Source: Paraniabella hibiscisoli
GTDB taxonomy: Bacteria; Bacteroidota; Bacteroidia; Chitinophagales; Chitinophagaceae
Assembly: GCF_022512515.1 (NCBI RefSeq)
Contig: NZ_JAKWBK010000001.1
Coordinates: forward strand, 1,860,001 to 1,924,000
Direction: 5' to 3'
Length of the DNA: 64,000 nt
Under the pieces are notes generated by a model, which saw only the letters and a list, made by a program, of their open reading frames with translations, was not told the origin of the DNA and ran no database searches. A program made the position numbers and the translations under genes. This document shows, one piece after another, positions 1-10,830 of this stretch (position 1 is its first letter; each line of letters starts with the position of its first letter).

Positions 1-1
1 T

Positions 2-439
2 TTAAAAGCGTATAATGAAGTGTTAAAAGGGCTGATTGATATTATTGGTTCCTATCTATCCGTTTTAAAAGATGCCAGGTTATTGGATACCGCGCTAATG
101 GAAGGAGAGGTACTGGTAGTTGAAAAAGCCGTTGCAAAAAAGCCAACACATGTTACCAGCTTCCAGCTTTTTGAAGAAGGTAAATCTCCTGATGAAATTG
201 CGGCACTGAGATCGCTCGCTAAAGGAACCATACTGGGGCACCTGGCGAAAATGGCATCCGTAGGCGTACTTGCGCTCGAACGTCTTTTCAGCCAGGAAGA
301 TATCAGGCTGTTTGAAACCCGGTTTGCACAACACAAGTTTAAAAGCATTACCGAGTGGAAACAGGCATTGCCGGACTCCTGGGATTATAACGAGATCAGG
401 ATACTGGTGAACCATTATACTTATAAGGCCAGCCGGTAG
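2..439 (+). CDS. C-terminal part of a helicase with HTH_40-type domain (partial)
   Basis: The reading frame is open to the left edge of the window, so only the last 145 or so residues are seen. The segment from about position 160 on (TSFQLFEEGKSPDEIAALR, then a second helix ending in GHLAKM) has the look of the helix-turn-helix domain found at the C-terminus of RecQ-like and other Bacteroidota helicases. In those proteins the domain helps DNA binding after the motor domain. The motor itself is outside the window, so the type of helicase is an inference. It ends in EIRILVNHYTYKASR and a TAG stop. Confidence 0.6.
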   Translation, partial: LKAYNEVLKGLIDIIGSYLSVLKDARLLDTALMEGEVLVVEKAVAKKPTHVTSFQLFEEGKSPDEIAALRSLAKGTILGHLAKMASVGVLALERLFSQEDIRLFETRFAQHKFKSITEWKQALPDSWDYNEIRILVNHYTYKASR

Positions 440-516
440 CATTTGATATGATCCCGTAAATTAGCTATCAGCATACATTTGTCGATTGAATACCTTTAGT
501 ATCTGAAAAACATACC

Positions 517-1049
517 ATGAAAGCCTTCAAAAAGTTCTACTTATCACTCCTGTTATTGGTAGCAGGGTTTGCTAATGCTCAGCAGCAGGATACCGAATTT
601 ACCAAAGGTTGGTTATTGAACCTGAAATTAACCAATGGTGCTGTTAGTAATTTTAAAAGCGCCGCACCCGATCTTTATATAGGAGGCTTGTCTCTGAATC
701 CGCAGCTAACAGTGGTGCCAGGCGTATTGCGATTGGGAGCTAACCTTGGAGGGGCTTATGCTAATAAAAAATGAGCGGCCTCTTTGGCCCGATGGCGGCG
801 CTAAAGCTTACAGAATTTGGGACAAAGAATTTCGGTACCCTGGCTAATATGCATCTGATCGCTGAGGCTAACTGGGGCACCAATAAGCAACAAATGGTGG
901 GTGGAGGACTAGGCTTTGAGATATTATCGCTGGCCCATATAGGCATCACTGCGCAACGGGATTATAAATTAAATAATTGGTGGCTGCAATCTTTTATCGC
1001 AATAAGGCTGAACAAACAAAAACAAGATACCGATAGATATGCCCGGTAA
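517..1049 (+). CDS. Secreted hypothetical protein, frameshifted
   Basis: Repaired length is 177 residues. It starts with a clear signal peptide (MKAFKKFYLSLLLLVAGFANA, cleavage before QQQ). The rest alternates glycine-rich and hydrophobic stretches (GGLSLNPQLTVVPGVLRLG, then MVGGGLGFEILSLAHIGITA) that suggest an outer-membrane or periplasmic beta protein; no named family is recognised. The frame breaks in the A-run just before position 772: adding one A to A6 joins the GGAYANKK segment to SGLFGPMAALKL. The two pieces are therefore one gene and not two overlapping ones. Confidence 0.6.
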
Positions 1050-1076
1050 AACATTGTACGTTTAAAAATATATGCA

Positions 1077-2113
1077 ATGAAAAATGCGCTTGTTATTAGT
1101 GGCGGTGGTTCCAAAGGGGCCTTCTCGGTAGGAGTTGTAAAAGACCTGATGAATATCTACCAGCTGGATTTTGATGTGTTGGTGGGGACCAGTACGGCGC
1201 CCTGATTGTTCCGTTGGTGGCTTTGGGCGAGCTGGGGAAATTGGAGCAGCTTTACACTTCAGTTACCGATGAGCAGATACTGATAAAATACAATATCGGC
1301 AAACGCCTGAATGCTCATTCCATTTTTACCGCAGGTCCTTTGGCCGATAAAATCGATGCATTGTATACCGATGACTATTTTAAAAGATTGCAACAGTCAG
1401 GCAAAGAAATTTATTTAACCACTACCTGTCTGCAAACCGAAGAGCTAGTAGTATTTACTACAGCACAAAATCCGGTAGAAAGCAGTTATTATAAAATCAG
1501 GAAGATTATCAGCGCCGATCAGTTCAGAAGGGCAGTATTAGCCTCCTCCAGTCAACCGGTATTTATGCCTCCCGTTAAAGTAAATAAAACCGTACCAGGA
1601 GAGTCATTTCCTGAACATCAGTTTGTTGATGGTGGCGTACGGGAGTATGCAGGCCTTGGAATTGCGACCGATGCAGGTGCTAATGAAATTTTTACCATTA
1701 TCCATTCCGCCCGGAATGTAAAACAGGATAATGCTGAGCAAACCAGCTTATTTAATATACTGGAAAAGACCATATCCATTTTTATTACAGACGTAGCCGC
1801 AAACGACCTGTATGGACCGCTGCACTACAGCCAGGGATTGTCTTACATCAGCCAGGTTAAACAGAAAATGAAATCAATGGGTGTAACGGATGCCGACATT
1901 GAGGACTATTTCAATGTTGACGAGATCCCCGGAACCTATCAAAATAAAGAACCGCTAAAAATACACCTCATACAACCTGAAGATGATCTGGGTGGTGGTC
2001 CGGGTGGATTGGTATTTAACCCGGCAGAGATGCAGGGGATGGTGCTGAAAGGACAGCTGGCGCTACAGTCCTATGTAGCTCATTTAAACAGTAATGAGGT
2101 GGACTGGGTTTGA
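1077..2113 (+). CDS. Patatin-like phospholipase, frameshifted
   Basis: Predicted lipid acyl hydrolase with a Ser-Asp dyad, 345 residues after repair. The N-terminus carries the oxyanion-hole glycines (ISGGGSKGAFSVG) and the nucleophile elbow reads GTSTG once a missing G is restored near position 1196; as written, the frame stops at TGA directly after GTSTAP. The catalytic aspartate lies in FVDGGVREYAG. ATG at 1077 follows an A-rich leader. Patatins of this size act on membrane lipids, but the substrate cannot be read from sequence. It lies about 30 bases after the secreted protein and may share its transcript. Confidence 0.8.
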
Positions 2114-2232
2114 ATTTGATATCTGTCAATAAATATAGACGATGAGTTTCATTCATGTTTTAAGGTTATCTTAGGTTGTTTTTGTTTACAATAACTGCGA
2201 ATCTATGGATATCGGACGTTTAATATTTTAAT

Positions 2233-3714
2233 ATGGCCCCCTTTAAAAAAAGCTGATATCAAGGGGTGTTATACTTGTTCTGGTAATTGTCCTGCTGATC
2301 ATTTCCTGTCCTTTACTTTTTCTTGCATATCAATATGTAAAAGATAACCCCGTTTGAAATACGCTACTATCAACGGTTACATTGATGATGCCAGTCGCCT
2401 CAACGCAACCCAGGTCTTTGAAGTGGCGGATCCTGGAAGTGACTCCTCGAAATCGTTGTTGATCATAGCTCAATTGGTAAAACGGGCTTCGTTAACAGGG
2501 AAAAAGATTTCTATAGGTGGAGCCAGGCATTCAATGGGAGGTCATACTATTAGTAAGAATGGCATTTACCTGGATATGAAGCCACTCAATTACATGCAGT
2601 TAGATACTGTAGAAAATGTGCTTACGGTGGGGGCGGGGGCATTGTGGTCCGATATCGTGCCTTATCTCAATCAATATGGCCGTTCTGTCGCCGTAATGCA
2701 AACCAATAATTCTTTTTCTGTTGGTGGATCAATTAGTGTTAACTGCCATGGCTGGCAGCCCAATGTACCTCCCATTGCACACACGGTTGTGTCTATTCGA
2801 GTTATAACCTCCCGGGGTGATGTAATAGAATGCGGCCGTGATCAAAATGCAGAACTGTTCTCTTTGGTATTAGGTGGTTATGGATTATTCGGTGTTGTAG
2901 TTGATGTGAAGTTAAAGGTAGTGCGCAATGAAATGTATACAGCCCGTCAATACATCGTTAATAGTAATGAGTATGTGAAAGCATTCAGAGAGCTTAGTCA
3001 TAATGCCAGGGTGGCGATGGCTTATGGCCGGATCAATGTTAATCCGGATAATTTTCTTGAGGAGGCAATTATTTCTACGTTTGAGAAAGATACAGGAAAT
3101 GTATCAGCTGCTTTACAGGACGGGCCTTACAAAAAGTTAAGGAGAACGGTTTTCAGAGCCTCTGCCAACAGTAATTATGGAAAGAACCTCCGATGGAAGG
3201 CCGAAAAAATGATGGTTTCTTTAATCAGGAACAAAAGGTTCTCCCGTAACCAGCTTCTCAACGAAAGCGTAGAAGTGTTTCAAAATACGGATACCAGCAA
3301 GACCGATATTTTACATGAGTATTTCATCCCGACGGCCTCCGTATCCCCGTTTATAGATTCCTTGAAAAAAATAATCCCCTCTTACAATACCGACCTGCTT
3401 AATATTACGATTAGAAATGTTGAAAAGGATACAGATACCTATTTAAGATATGCTTCCACTGAAATGTTTGGTTTTGTAATGCTTTTCAATCAGTACCGGA
3501 CACCTGAGGGCGAAGACTACATGAAACGCCTAACACAAAAGCTGATAGATGTTGCTATTTCTTTTAAGGGCACTTATTATTTACCCTATCGCCTGCATGC
3601 CCAAAAAGATCAGTTTTTGAAAGCGTATCCCCAGGCCGACTCTTTTTTGTTTTAAAGAAAAAATATGATCCGCTTGAAGTTTTTCAAAATACCTTTTATG
3701 AAAAATATAAGTGA
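2233..3714 (+). CDS. Membrane-anchored FAD-binding oxidoreductase, three frameshifts
   Basis: The visible 433-residue frame from TTG 2354 is a FAD_binding_4 (PCMH-type) oxidase: KISIGGARHSMGG, GAGALWSDIVPYL and NNSFSVGGSISVNCHGW are the FAD-contacting stretches. Three single-base repairs extend it to 494 residues. Adding an A to the A7 run near 2246 and a T near 2354 attaches an N-terminal membrane helix (GVILVLVIVLLIISCPLLF) starting at ATG 2233. Adding a T near 3645 replaces the early stop by the usual family ending KKKYDP...F. It is probably a membrane-bound dehydrogenase or oxidase of a sugar, lactone or alcohol; the substrate is unknown. Confidence 0.75.
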
Positions 3715-3720
3715 GGAAGG

Positions 3721-5154
3721 TTAATTACTGAGAACGCCTATTTCCCTGGCCTTTATTTTAAGAAATGCCAGCGCTGCCTCCCGGTTGTTTTCTACTACTC
3801 CATCTAATATTGCATCTTTAAGACTATCTTTCAATATGCCCACCGGCCTTGATGGGCCCAGGTTGAATAGCTGCATAATTTCCGACCCGTCAACCGGCGG
3901 TTGCCAGGTTCTTATCTGGTCCTTTTCTTCTACCTCTTTACAACGTTCCCGAACCAGTTTGAAATTCTCAATGAAGCGTCTTACTTTCTGCCGGTTTTTA
4001 CTGGTGATGTCTGCTTCGCAAAGCATCATCAGGGCATCGAAATCTTCACCTGCATCAAACAGCAGGCGACGGATAGCCGAGTCTGTAATGTCTTCCTTGG
4101 TTAAGCTGATGGGCCGCAAATGAAGTTCTACCAGCTTTTTTACAAAGCGCATTTTTTCGTTAGAGGGTAACTTCAGTTCATTAAAGATCTTCGGCACCAT
4201 ACGTCCGCCTACTACTTCATGCCCGTGAAATGTCCATCCGTGGCCGTCTTCAAATCTTTTGGTAGCCGGCTTGGCGATATCGTGTAATATCGCCGCCCAT
4301 CTCAGCCAAAGGTCATCGGAGTGTTTGGCCACATTATCCAGTACCTGCAAAGTGTGGTAAAAATTGTCTTTATGGCCATGACCATCTACAATTTCAGCAC
4401 CGGCCAAAGCGACCATTTTGGGAAAGATCAGTTTCAGCAACCCTGTTTTATAAAGCAGGTCAAAGCCGATAGAAGGTTTGGTCGCTTTGATAATTTTATT
4501 CAGTTCATCGGTTATGCGTTCCTGAGAAATGATCTTAATACGTTCTGCCTGCTCCGATATGGCTAGTAATGTTTCACTGGCTATATTAAAATTAAGCTGC
4601 GTAGCAAACCGAATGGCGCGCATCATCCGCAGCGGATCATCGCTGAAAGTTTGTTCGGGTTCTAAGGGCGTAACAATGATTTTTTGTTCCAGATCTTTTA
4701 TTCCCTCAAAGGGGTCCACCAGTTTGCCGTAATCAGCCTTATTTAACGAAATTGCCAGCGCATTGATAGTAAAGTCCCGCCTTTTCTGATCGTCGGCCAA
4801 AGTACCGGGTTCTACCTGTGGTTTACGGCTATCGCGCCGGTAGCTTTCTTTGCGGGCGCCCACAAATTCGATGTCGAAAGGCTCCCTGGTGTGTGGCAGA
4901 AGGATATTGATATGCGCGGTTCCAAAGTTTTTGAAAAAGCTCACGCGCGGAACAGGTTGAAATTTGGCCGCCACTGCATTAGCGAGTTCAATACCATCTC
5001 CTACACAAACAATATCCGCATCCTTCGTGGGACGGCCCAATAGTTTGTCGCGTACAAATCCACCCACAAGATAACTTTCGAGCTTCAACTCCTGGGCTGC
5101 TGCGGCAATCCGGGCAATAACTAACTGTTCGGGTTCGTTTAATTCAATATCCAT
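3721..5154 (-). CDS. cca: CCA tRNA nucleotidyltransferase with HD domain
   Basis: Adds or repairs the 3' CCA of tRNAs. It is intact at 477 residues. The class II nucleotidyltransferase signature is at the N-terminus: GGFVRD at about residues 31-36, followed by the metal-binding KDAD near 44-47. RRDFTINA, typical of the CCA-adding branch, follows near residue 130. The tRNA-binding head domain follows, then an HD phosphohydrolase domain (HGHKDNFYHTLQVL and WAAILHDIAKP). Bacteroidota enzymes with an HD domain in the middle are usual. It is convergent with the FAD oxidoreductase, with only about six bases between stops. Confidence 0.95.
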   Translation of the reverse strand: MDIELNEPEQLVIARIAAAAQELKLESYLVGGFVRDKLLGRPTKDADIVCVGDGIELANAVAAKFQPVPRVSFFKNFGTAHINILLPHTREPFDIEFVGARKESYRRDSRKPQVEPGTLADDQKRRDFTINALAISLNKADYGKLVDPFEGIKDLEQKIIVTPLEPEQTFSDDPLRMMRAIRFATQLNFNIASETLLAISEQAERIKIISQERITDELNKIIKATKPSIGFDLLYKTGLLKLIFPKMVALAGAEIVDGHGHKDNFYHTLQVLDNVAKHSDDLWLRWAAILHDIAKPATKRFEDGHGWTFHGHEVVGGRMVPKIFNELKLPSNEKMRFVKKLVELHLRPISLTKEDITDSAIRRLLFDAGEDFDALMMLCEADITSKNRQKVRRFIENFKLVRERCKEVEEKDQIRTWQPPVDGSEIMQLFNLGPSRPVGILKDSLKDAILDGVVENNREAALAFLKIKAREIGVLSN

Positions 5155-5225
5155 GCGGCGACAAAGATAAATGAGTTTGCAATTGTGGATATTGTTGTTT
5201 ATTGCGTCTTATATAGAGGTACTTT

Positions 5226-6306
5226 ATGAAAGATATAATCCTATTCTTTTTCCTGGTGTTATTATTTACAACCGGCAGGGCGCAAAGCGATGTTTGGACC
5301 GCTTACTGGAATGCTGATACTACGTTGTACGGATTTAAGAATAACAGTGGGCAAGTGACAATAGAACCCCGTTTTTCAGGTGCAGGCGTCGCCCGGAAAC
5401 TGGAGCATATTATGTCTGTAATAGAAGAATCTCCTGCAACGGGAAAATGGTCTGCTTATTTTCTTACCCGCACCGGCAAAAAACAGGTTTCGACAGTCTT
5501 TATTTTTTTGATAATGCGCCTGATTGTGAAAGTGAGGGATTTATCCGGTTCAAAGATCGTAAGCTGGATAAGGTAGGGCTGTTAAACCGAAATGGAGAAG
5601 TGGTTGTTCCTGCTATCTATAACTATCTGGATAGGGTACAGAACGGCCTGTTGACCGGCTTAACGGGCGCTCAAAAGAAACAGGATGGTGAGCATTATCG
5701 TTGGGAAGGTGGCGAAACTATTTTGCTGGATACAACCGGTAAAATATTAATCAGATCTTTTACAGCGCCCTACGGTATCAATCTTTATTCTTTAAAGATA
5801 TCGAACCAGGCGGTTAATGATAGCTGCCGCATTAGCTATAAAGCGGCGACGGTACTTTTTATTCTTTTATTGATTATGAAAAAGAATTCGCAACCTGGCT
5901 AAAGAACCTGTTGCTTACTCTAAATATGGATGTGTTCAAAGCGCATGTTTTTGATAAAGTATCTTATTACACGGATGAAGACGGTTGGGTATTTAAAAAC
6001 GGGAAGGATTTTATTGATAAGAACTACCAGGTTTTAAAAACTACTTTACAAAAACTACGGCAACCTGGCTGCGACTCGTTTATTACCCGTAATGGCCTTA
6101 ACCCTTTTATTTACGAATCTGGTGAATACGAAAAGTATTTTGATAACTGTAACCAGGCAAAGGAGTGGCAATACCCGCAGATGAGTATCCACTTTAACCA
6201 GTACAATAAAGGCCAGCTGGATCAGCAGGAAAGCCTCGATTTTTTACGCACAGATGAAGGGTACAAGCTTATTAGTGTGCATATCAAAGGAGCCACCTTT
6301 AAATAA
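5226..6306 (+). CDS. Secreted WG-repeat-like protein, two frameshifts
   Basis: Repaired length is 360 residues. It has a signal peptide (MKDIILFFFLVLLFTTGRAQ), then segments such as YGFKNNSGQVTIEPRF and VGLLNRNGEVVVPAIYNYLD that match the WG-repeat pattern (x-G-hh-x-x-x-G-x-hhh-x-x-x-F/Y). Frames change twice: a missing A in the run near 5483 and a missing G near 5852. Each repair joins adjacent pieces into continuous repeats. WG-repeat proteins in this phylum are exported and of unknown function. It stands alone between cca (divergent) and the tsaC-type gene (convergent). Confidence 0.65.
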
Positions 6307-6868
6307 CTAACGGATAACATCTACTTCCCCGTCTTTCCAGCGGATGATAGAAGAAGGCTGAGTAGGTTCGTTATCATCCTGTCGGTATTGAACAATATAG
6401 TCAACACCATTTTTGATAGCGTCGCTGATGGATGCGTAAAAAGGCGCTGCTGGCTCCCCGGAAATATTGGCCGAAGTGGATACAATGGGTTTCCCAAACC
6501 GTTTGATGAGGGCCTTACAAAATGTTTCGTCACAAATCCGGATGGCAATGCTTCCGTCGGCAGCAACCAGGTTTTCCGCAAATCCTAGTCCATGTTCATA
6601 AATTACGGTAGTGGGTCTTGTTGTGGTATCCAGATAGTCAAATAAACTGAGGTCAACAGCCGCTGTATACTGCATTACATCGCGTTCCGTGGCTACCAGC
6701 ACAATCAGGGCTTTACTATCGTCTCTTTTTTCAGTTCATACACTTTCTTTACCGCTTCTGCATTCGTGGCGTCGCAGCCAATGCCCATACTGTATCGGTG
6801 GGGTAAAGAATGGTGCCACCTGTTTGCAGCACTTCAATGCACTTTTTGATATCTTCTTCGAAATTCAT
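6307..6868 (-). CDS. L-threonylcarbamoyladenylate synthase (Sua5/YrdC/YciO family), two frameshifts
   Basis: Makes threonylcarbamoyl-AMP for the universal t6A37 tRNA modification. It has 187 residues after repair, starting at the ATG whose complement is 6866-6868. The N-terminus reads GGTILYPTDTVWGIG and KKRDDSKAL, the family's substrate-binding motifs, but only after a G is restored in the run near 6807 and an A near 6727. The C-terminal half (STSANISGEPA) is in one frame. An essential function is broken here by two single-base losses, which argues for sequencing error. It is followed after three bases by the glycosyltransferase start region, reading in the same direction. Confidence 0.85.
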
Positions 6869-6871
6869 GGT

Positions 6872-8022
6872 TTATAAAGCTGAGTTATACATATTCATTA
6901 CCGATTGCGCATATTGATCAGTAGAGAAGCGTTGGATATTTTGAAAGCCTTTAGCGATAGCTGCATCCCTGTAAGTGTCATCTCCATAAAATTTACGGAA
7001 ACCTTCGGCCATTTCTTCTGGCCGTTCCGGGTTGGCCAGGAAGGCCGCATCGCCTGCTATTTCCGGCATGCATGAGGTGGTGGAAGTAATGACCGGCACA
7101 CCACCCGACATAGCTTCAATAATGGGCATGCCAAAGCCCTCATAAAAAGAAGGGTAGATCATTGCGGTGGACAACTGGTACAATGCAGGAAAGTCTTCGG
7201 TGGCAATAAACGGTTTTTTACCCTGGGCTGCCAGCTGATCGGACAGGAAGATTACTTTTTCTTCCAGCTTATTGTCAGCAAGGTATTGTTTTACTTTCTC
7301 TTTATAAGGCCCGCCTTTCCCCACTACAACCAGGGGAATAGGAATGTCATTTTGTATCAATTTAAAAGCCTTGCAAATATTCAGCAGGTTTTTTCTTTCA
7401 ATAATGGTTCCCACATGTAAAAAAAACTGTGGTGGCAGGCCGTATTTCCCCGGATAGCGGCCTTTTTATCATCACCTTCAATTGTATTAAAAATGGGGTC
7501 GCAACTTTGATACACAACATCGATCCGGGCAGGATCAGTGCCATATTTATCAATAATATGTCCCTTGGTTTCTTCGCTGATGGCCATGATCTTATTGGCA
7601 TGATTGCAGGCATATCTCAGCTTGGTTCGGTATATTTTTACGTCAATAGGCTTAAAATCCTGGGGATATAGCTCGGGGAAAAGATCGTGTATAGTCACCA
7701 CTGATGCTATGCCCGTTTGGGGAATACCCCTCGGGATTTCCTGGCTGGGACCATGGTAAAGGGCGATCTTAAGTTTTTGAAGGTCTTTGGTCACCCATTT
7801 ACTACGCCAGGCGCTGCTTAATAATTTGTGAAGCGATTGGGTAGGCAAAATCTCGTGAATATTGGCGGTGCCTGGTGTAAAAAGTGTTCCCGGTTTGGGA
7901 TTAAACAAAAAATAGCTGTGTTGCGGATAATGGGTAGCCATTAACTTAATCAATACCCTGCTAAAAAAACCAAGTCCTGTACCATTGTGGTAAGCCCGTT
8001 TGGCATCAAAACCAATATTCAT
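6872..8022 (-). CDS. GT4-type glycosyltransferase, frameshifted
   Basis: Retaining glycosyltransferase of the GT-B fold, 383 residues after repair. The N-terminal half (FDAKRAYHNGTGLGFFSR...) contains the VVTIHDLFP and IMAISEETKGHI acceptor-side motifs. The C-terminal half has FLHVGTIIERKNL, VVVGKGGPY and the donor-binding EGFGMPIIEAMSGGVPV. The two halves lie in different frames; one base is missing in the GGGGAAA stretch near 7455. This domain order is typical of mannosyl- or glucosyltransferases for surface glycans. The acceptor is unknown. It lies upstream of the tsaC-type gene on the same strand. Confidence 0.85.
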
Positions 8023-8211
8023 GTGGCAAATATAACTATAGACTATTGACCATTGTCCATTGGTCTTTTTTTAGTAGACTGGTTTTGCCCGCCACCTTCG
8101 CATGTTATGCAAACCCCGCATTCATTGCCTGTACAATAATGATGGTAGAATTTTACCTCAAAACGAGCATTTTTAATCGGTATAGTTCAGGTTTCAAGGT
8201 TTATCTTTGCC

Positions 8212-8219
8212 CACACAAA
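8212..8219 (+). promoter_or_regulatory. Putative Bacteroidota -7 box for dapD
   Basis: TATCTTTG matches the TAnnTTTG -7 consensus exactly and ends nine bases before the dapD ATG at 8228, implying a very short leader. No good -33 TTTG is visible at the expected distance. Confidence 0.45.
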
Positions 8220-8227
8220 ATTTTATC

Positions 8228-9033
8228 ATGCAAGATCTGATCATAGAAGCCTGGGGTAACAGGGACTTACTCAAAGACAAAAAGTACAGCGATGCCATAC
8301 GTGAAGTAATTGAGGCATTGGATAAAGGACAATTGCGCGTAGCAGAAAAAAGGAAACCAAATGGGAAGTAAACGAGTGGGTGAAACAAGCCATCCTGATG
8401 TACTTTGCCATTCAGCCCATGCAAACCTGGGACGTAGCGCCTTTTGAGTTCTATGATAAAATGTTGCTGAAAAAAGATTACGAAAAGCAAGGCGTACGCG
8501 CTGTGCCTCATGCAGTTGCACGTTATGGAGCATTTTTAGGCAGAAATGTGGTATTAATGCCTTCGTACACCAATATTGGCGCCTATGTTGATGAGGGTAC
8601 CATGGTAGATACCTGGGCTACTGTAGGCAGCTGCGCACAAATTGGCAAAGGCGTGCACCTGAGCGGTGGTGTAGGCATTGGCGGCGTATTAGAGCCATTG
8701 CAGGCCAACCCGGTTATTATCGAAGATGGTTGTTTCTTAGGTAGCCGTTCTATTGTTGTAGAAGGCGTAATTGTGGAGAAAGAAGCGGTGTTGGGTGCGA
8801 ATGTAGTGTTAACTAAAAGCACGCGTATCATTGATGTAAGTAAAGAAGTTGCCATTGAAACCAAAGGTCGTATCCCTGCGCGCAGCGTAGTGATTCCAGG
8901 CACATATACAAAGAAATTTCCGGCTGGCGAGTACCAGGTACCTTGTGCGCTCATCATCGGTAAACGCAAAGCAAGTACTGATCTGAAGACCAGTTTAAAT
9001 GATGCTTTGCGCGACTTTAATGTGGCGGTATAA
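8228..9033 (+). CDS. dapD: 2,3,4,5-tetrahydropyridine-2,6-dicarboxylate N-succinyltransferase, frameshifted
   Basis: Succinylates tetrahydrodipicolinate in lysine and meso-diaminopimelate synthesis. It has 268 residues after repair, close to the usual length. Left-handed beta-helix hexapeptides run through the protein (VMPSYTNIGAYVDEGTMVD, GKGVHLSGGVGIGGVLEP, VIIEDGCFLGSRSIVVEG), with the family-specific MVDTWATVGSCAQIG. As written, the N-terminal piece stops at a TAA near 8369; restoring one A in the A6 run near 8350 gives VAEKKETKWEVNEWVKQAI and joins the halves. A terminator follows at 9104-9133. Confidence 0.92.
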
Positions 9034-9103
9034 TTTTTCGGGTAAAAGTGCTATATTCATTTACTGCATTGCAACTTGTGTTGTAGTACAGGATAAAACT
9101 TTT

Positions 9104-9133
9104 AGTCCATGGTCCAATGGCCATGGACTTTTT
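9104..9133 (+). terminator. Rho-independent terminator after dapD
   Basis: Perfect arms AGTCCATGG (9104-9112) and CCATGGACT (9121-9129) with an eight-base loop are followed by a T-run. The words resemble other intergenic blocks in the window (see 12284-12298). Confidence 0.7.
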
Positions 9134-9158
9134 AATTAAGAACAGGCAAAACGTCTAA

Positions 9159-10087
9159 ATGATCAAAGCAATTGTATACAGGTCAACCGGCAGCTGGTAT
9201 TCGGTTAAAGATGAGCAGGGGAACTTTCATAATGCCCGTATGAAAGGAGTGTTTAAGATAGAGGGGATTACCAGTACCAATCCTATTGCTGTGGGAGATG
9301 AAGTAGAGATTGAAGTGGAGAACGAAAAAGAGGCTACGGCTATGATCACTCAGATCTTTCCTCGCAGAAATCATATCAACCGGCAATCACCAAGGGTAAA
9401 GCACCACCAGCATATTATTGCAGCCAATCTAGATCAGTCGTTATTGGTCGCTACTTTAAAAGATCCGAAAACCTCTCAGGGTTTTATCGACCGTTTCCTG
9501 GTGGTAAGTGAGATGTACCATGTGCGGCGATCATTGTTTTTAATAAAACAGATATTTATCGCGATAAAGAATTCAGGAAGCTGGAAGAGTTGAGTGCTAT
9601 GTATCGCTCTTTAAATTACCAAGTGCATGCGGTAAGCGTTGAAACCAACCAGGGTCTCGACGCATTACAGGAGCTGCTACAAGATAAAACGACGCTGGTA
9701 AGTGGACATAGCGGCGTGGGTAAATCCACCTTTGTTAACTACCTGCTGCCTGGCAAAGAAATAAAAACGCAGGATGTAAGTGGCTGGAGCGGCAAGGGTA
9801 TGCATACAACCACATTCGCCAATATGTACGATCTGCCTCAGGGCGGGCGGATCATAGACACACCTGGTATTAGGGAACTGGCTGTTACCGGCCTCGAAAA
9901 GGAAGAGCTGTCCCATTATTTTCCTGAAATGCGGGATCGGTTAAATGATTGCCACTACAACAACTGCATGCATATTAACGAGCCCGACTGTGCCATTAAG
10001 CAGGCTGTAATTGACCAGGAAATACATGAGGACCGCTATGTGAGTTATGTGAATATTTTAGATAGCATGGAGGAGAAGGGGTATTAG
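9159..10087 (+). CDS. rsgA: Ribosome small-subunit GTPase RsgA, frameshifted
   Basis: Circularly permuted GTPase that helps late 30S maturation. It has 309 residues after repair. An N-terminal OB fold comes first, then VFNKTD (G4), the P-loop GHSGVGKST near residue 184, DTPGIREL (G3), and a C-terminal zinc knuckle with CHYNNCMH and a later cysteine in PDCAIKQAV. The permuted order G4-G1-G3 is diagnostic. One base (probably C) is missing near 9527; repair restores VPAIIVFNKTDIYRDKEF. The second piece would otherwise need its own start inside the GTPase domain. Confidence 0.92.
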
Positions 10088-10177
10088 CGCATCGAGTTAT
10101 TGAGCACTTCTTCTCTATTGTAAGCGGAACATCCTATAATTGAAAATACAAAAGGTCATCGGGAACTTTAAATAGCC

Positions 10178-10690
10178 TTACTTAAACCATCCCGCGTACT
10201 TTACATAGTTATTAGCGATCCGGTTGATCTGTCCGTTTACCAGCTCTTCTGAAATATCTTTTACTTTTTTAGCGGGAACGCCGGCATAAATGCTGCCTGC
10301 TTCACAAATAGTATTTTCCAAAACTACGGCGCCTGCGGCAATAATGGTATTGCTATGCACCACAGCATTGTCCATTACAATGGCCCCCATGCCAATCAGC
10401 ACATTATCGTGTAAGGTGCAGCCATGCACAATGGCGTGATGACCAATAGAAACATTGTTGCCAATGGTCGTACTGGCGCCCTGGTAGGTACAATGAATGC
10501 AGGCCCCATCCTGTACATTTACTTTATTACCCATTTTTATATAATTCACATCTCCACGCAACACCGCATTAAACCAAACGCTGCACTGTTCACCCATCTG
10601 CACATCTCCCACAATGGTGGCGTTCGGCGCTATAAAACAGTCATTTCCAAATTGAGGCTCTTTTCCTTCTACGGGTAATATTATGGGCAT
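10178..10690 (-). CDS. Gamma carbonic anhydrase-like hexapeptide protein
   Basis: 170 residues, intact. The sequence has a repeated I/V-G-x hexapeptide pattern and the CA-gamma signature: VWFNAVLRGDVNYI, then three metal-ligand histidines in ACIHCTYQ, VSIGHHAIVHGC. It belongs to the YrdA/PaaY-type group, trimeric zinc or iron hydratases. Actual carbonic anhydrase activity varies within the group and cannot be judged here. It lies tail-to-tail with rsgA and head-to-head with the kinase-RapZ fusion gene. Confidence 0.85.
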   Translation of the reverse strand: MPIILPVEGKEPQFGNDCFIAPNATIVGDVQMGEQCSVWFNAVLRGDVNYIKMGNKVNVQDGACIHCTYQGASTTIGNNVSIGHHAIVHGCTLHDNVLIGMGAIVMDNAVVHSNTIIAAGAVVLENTICEAGSIYAGVPAKKVKDISEELVNGQINRIANNYVKYAGWFK

Positions 10691-10818
10691 ATAGTATTGT
10701 TTGGGCTAAGATAGGTATGAAAACAAAAGGCAGAAGGCTAAAATGCTGAATTTATTTATTCAATCCTGCCTTCTTATTAAAAATCAGCGGGCAAAATATA
10801 AAAATCTTAAAATCATGG

Positions 10819-10826
10819 TACATTTG
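10819..10826 (+). promoter_or_regulatory. Putative -7 box for the kinase-RapZC gene
   Basis: TACATTTG matches TAnnTTTG exactly, four bases before ATG 10831, so the transcript would be nearly leaderless. Confidence 0.4.
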
Positions 10827-10830
10827 CCCG

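Noticed and set aside
8040..8075. Terminator before dapD
   Set aside because: GACCA/TGGTC with a T-run looks like a terminator on the plus strand, but no plus-strand gene ends there; it is better seen as one of the intergenic word repeats.
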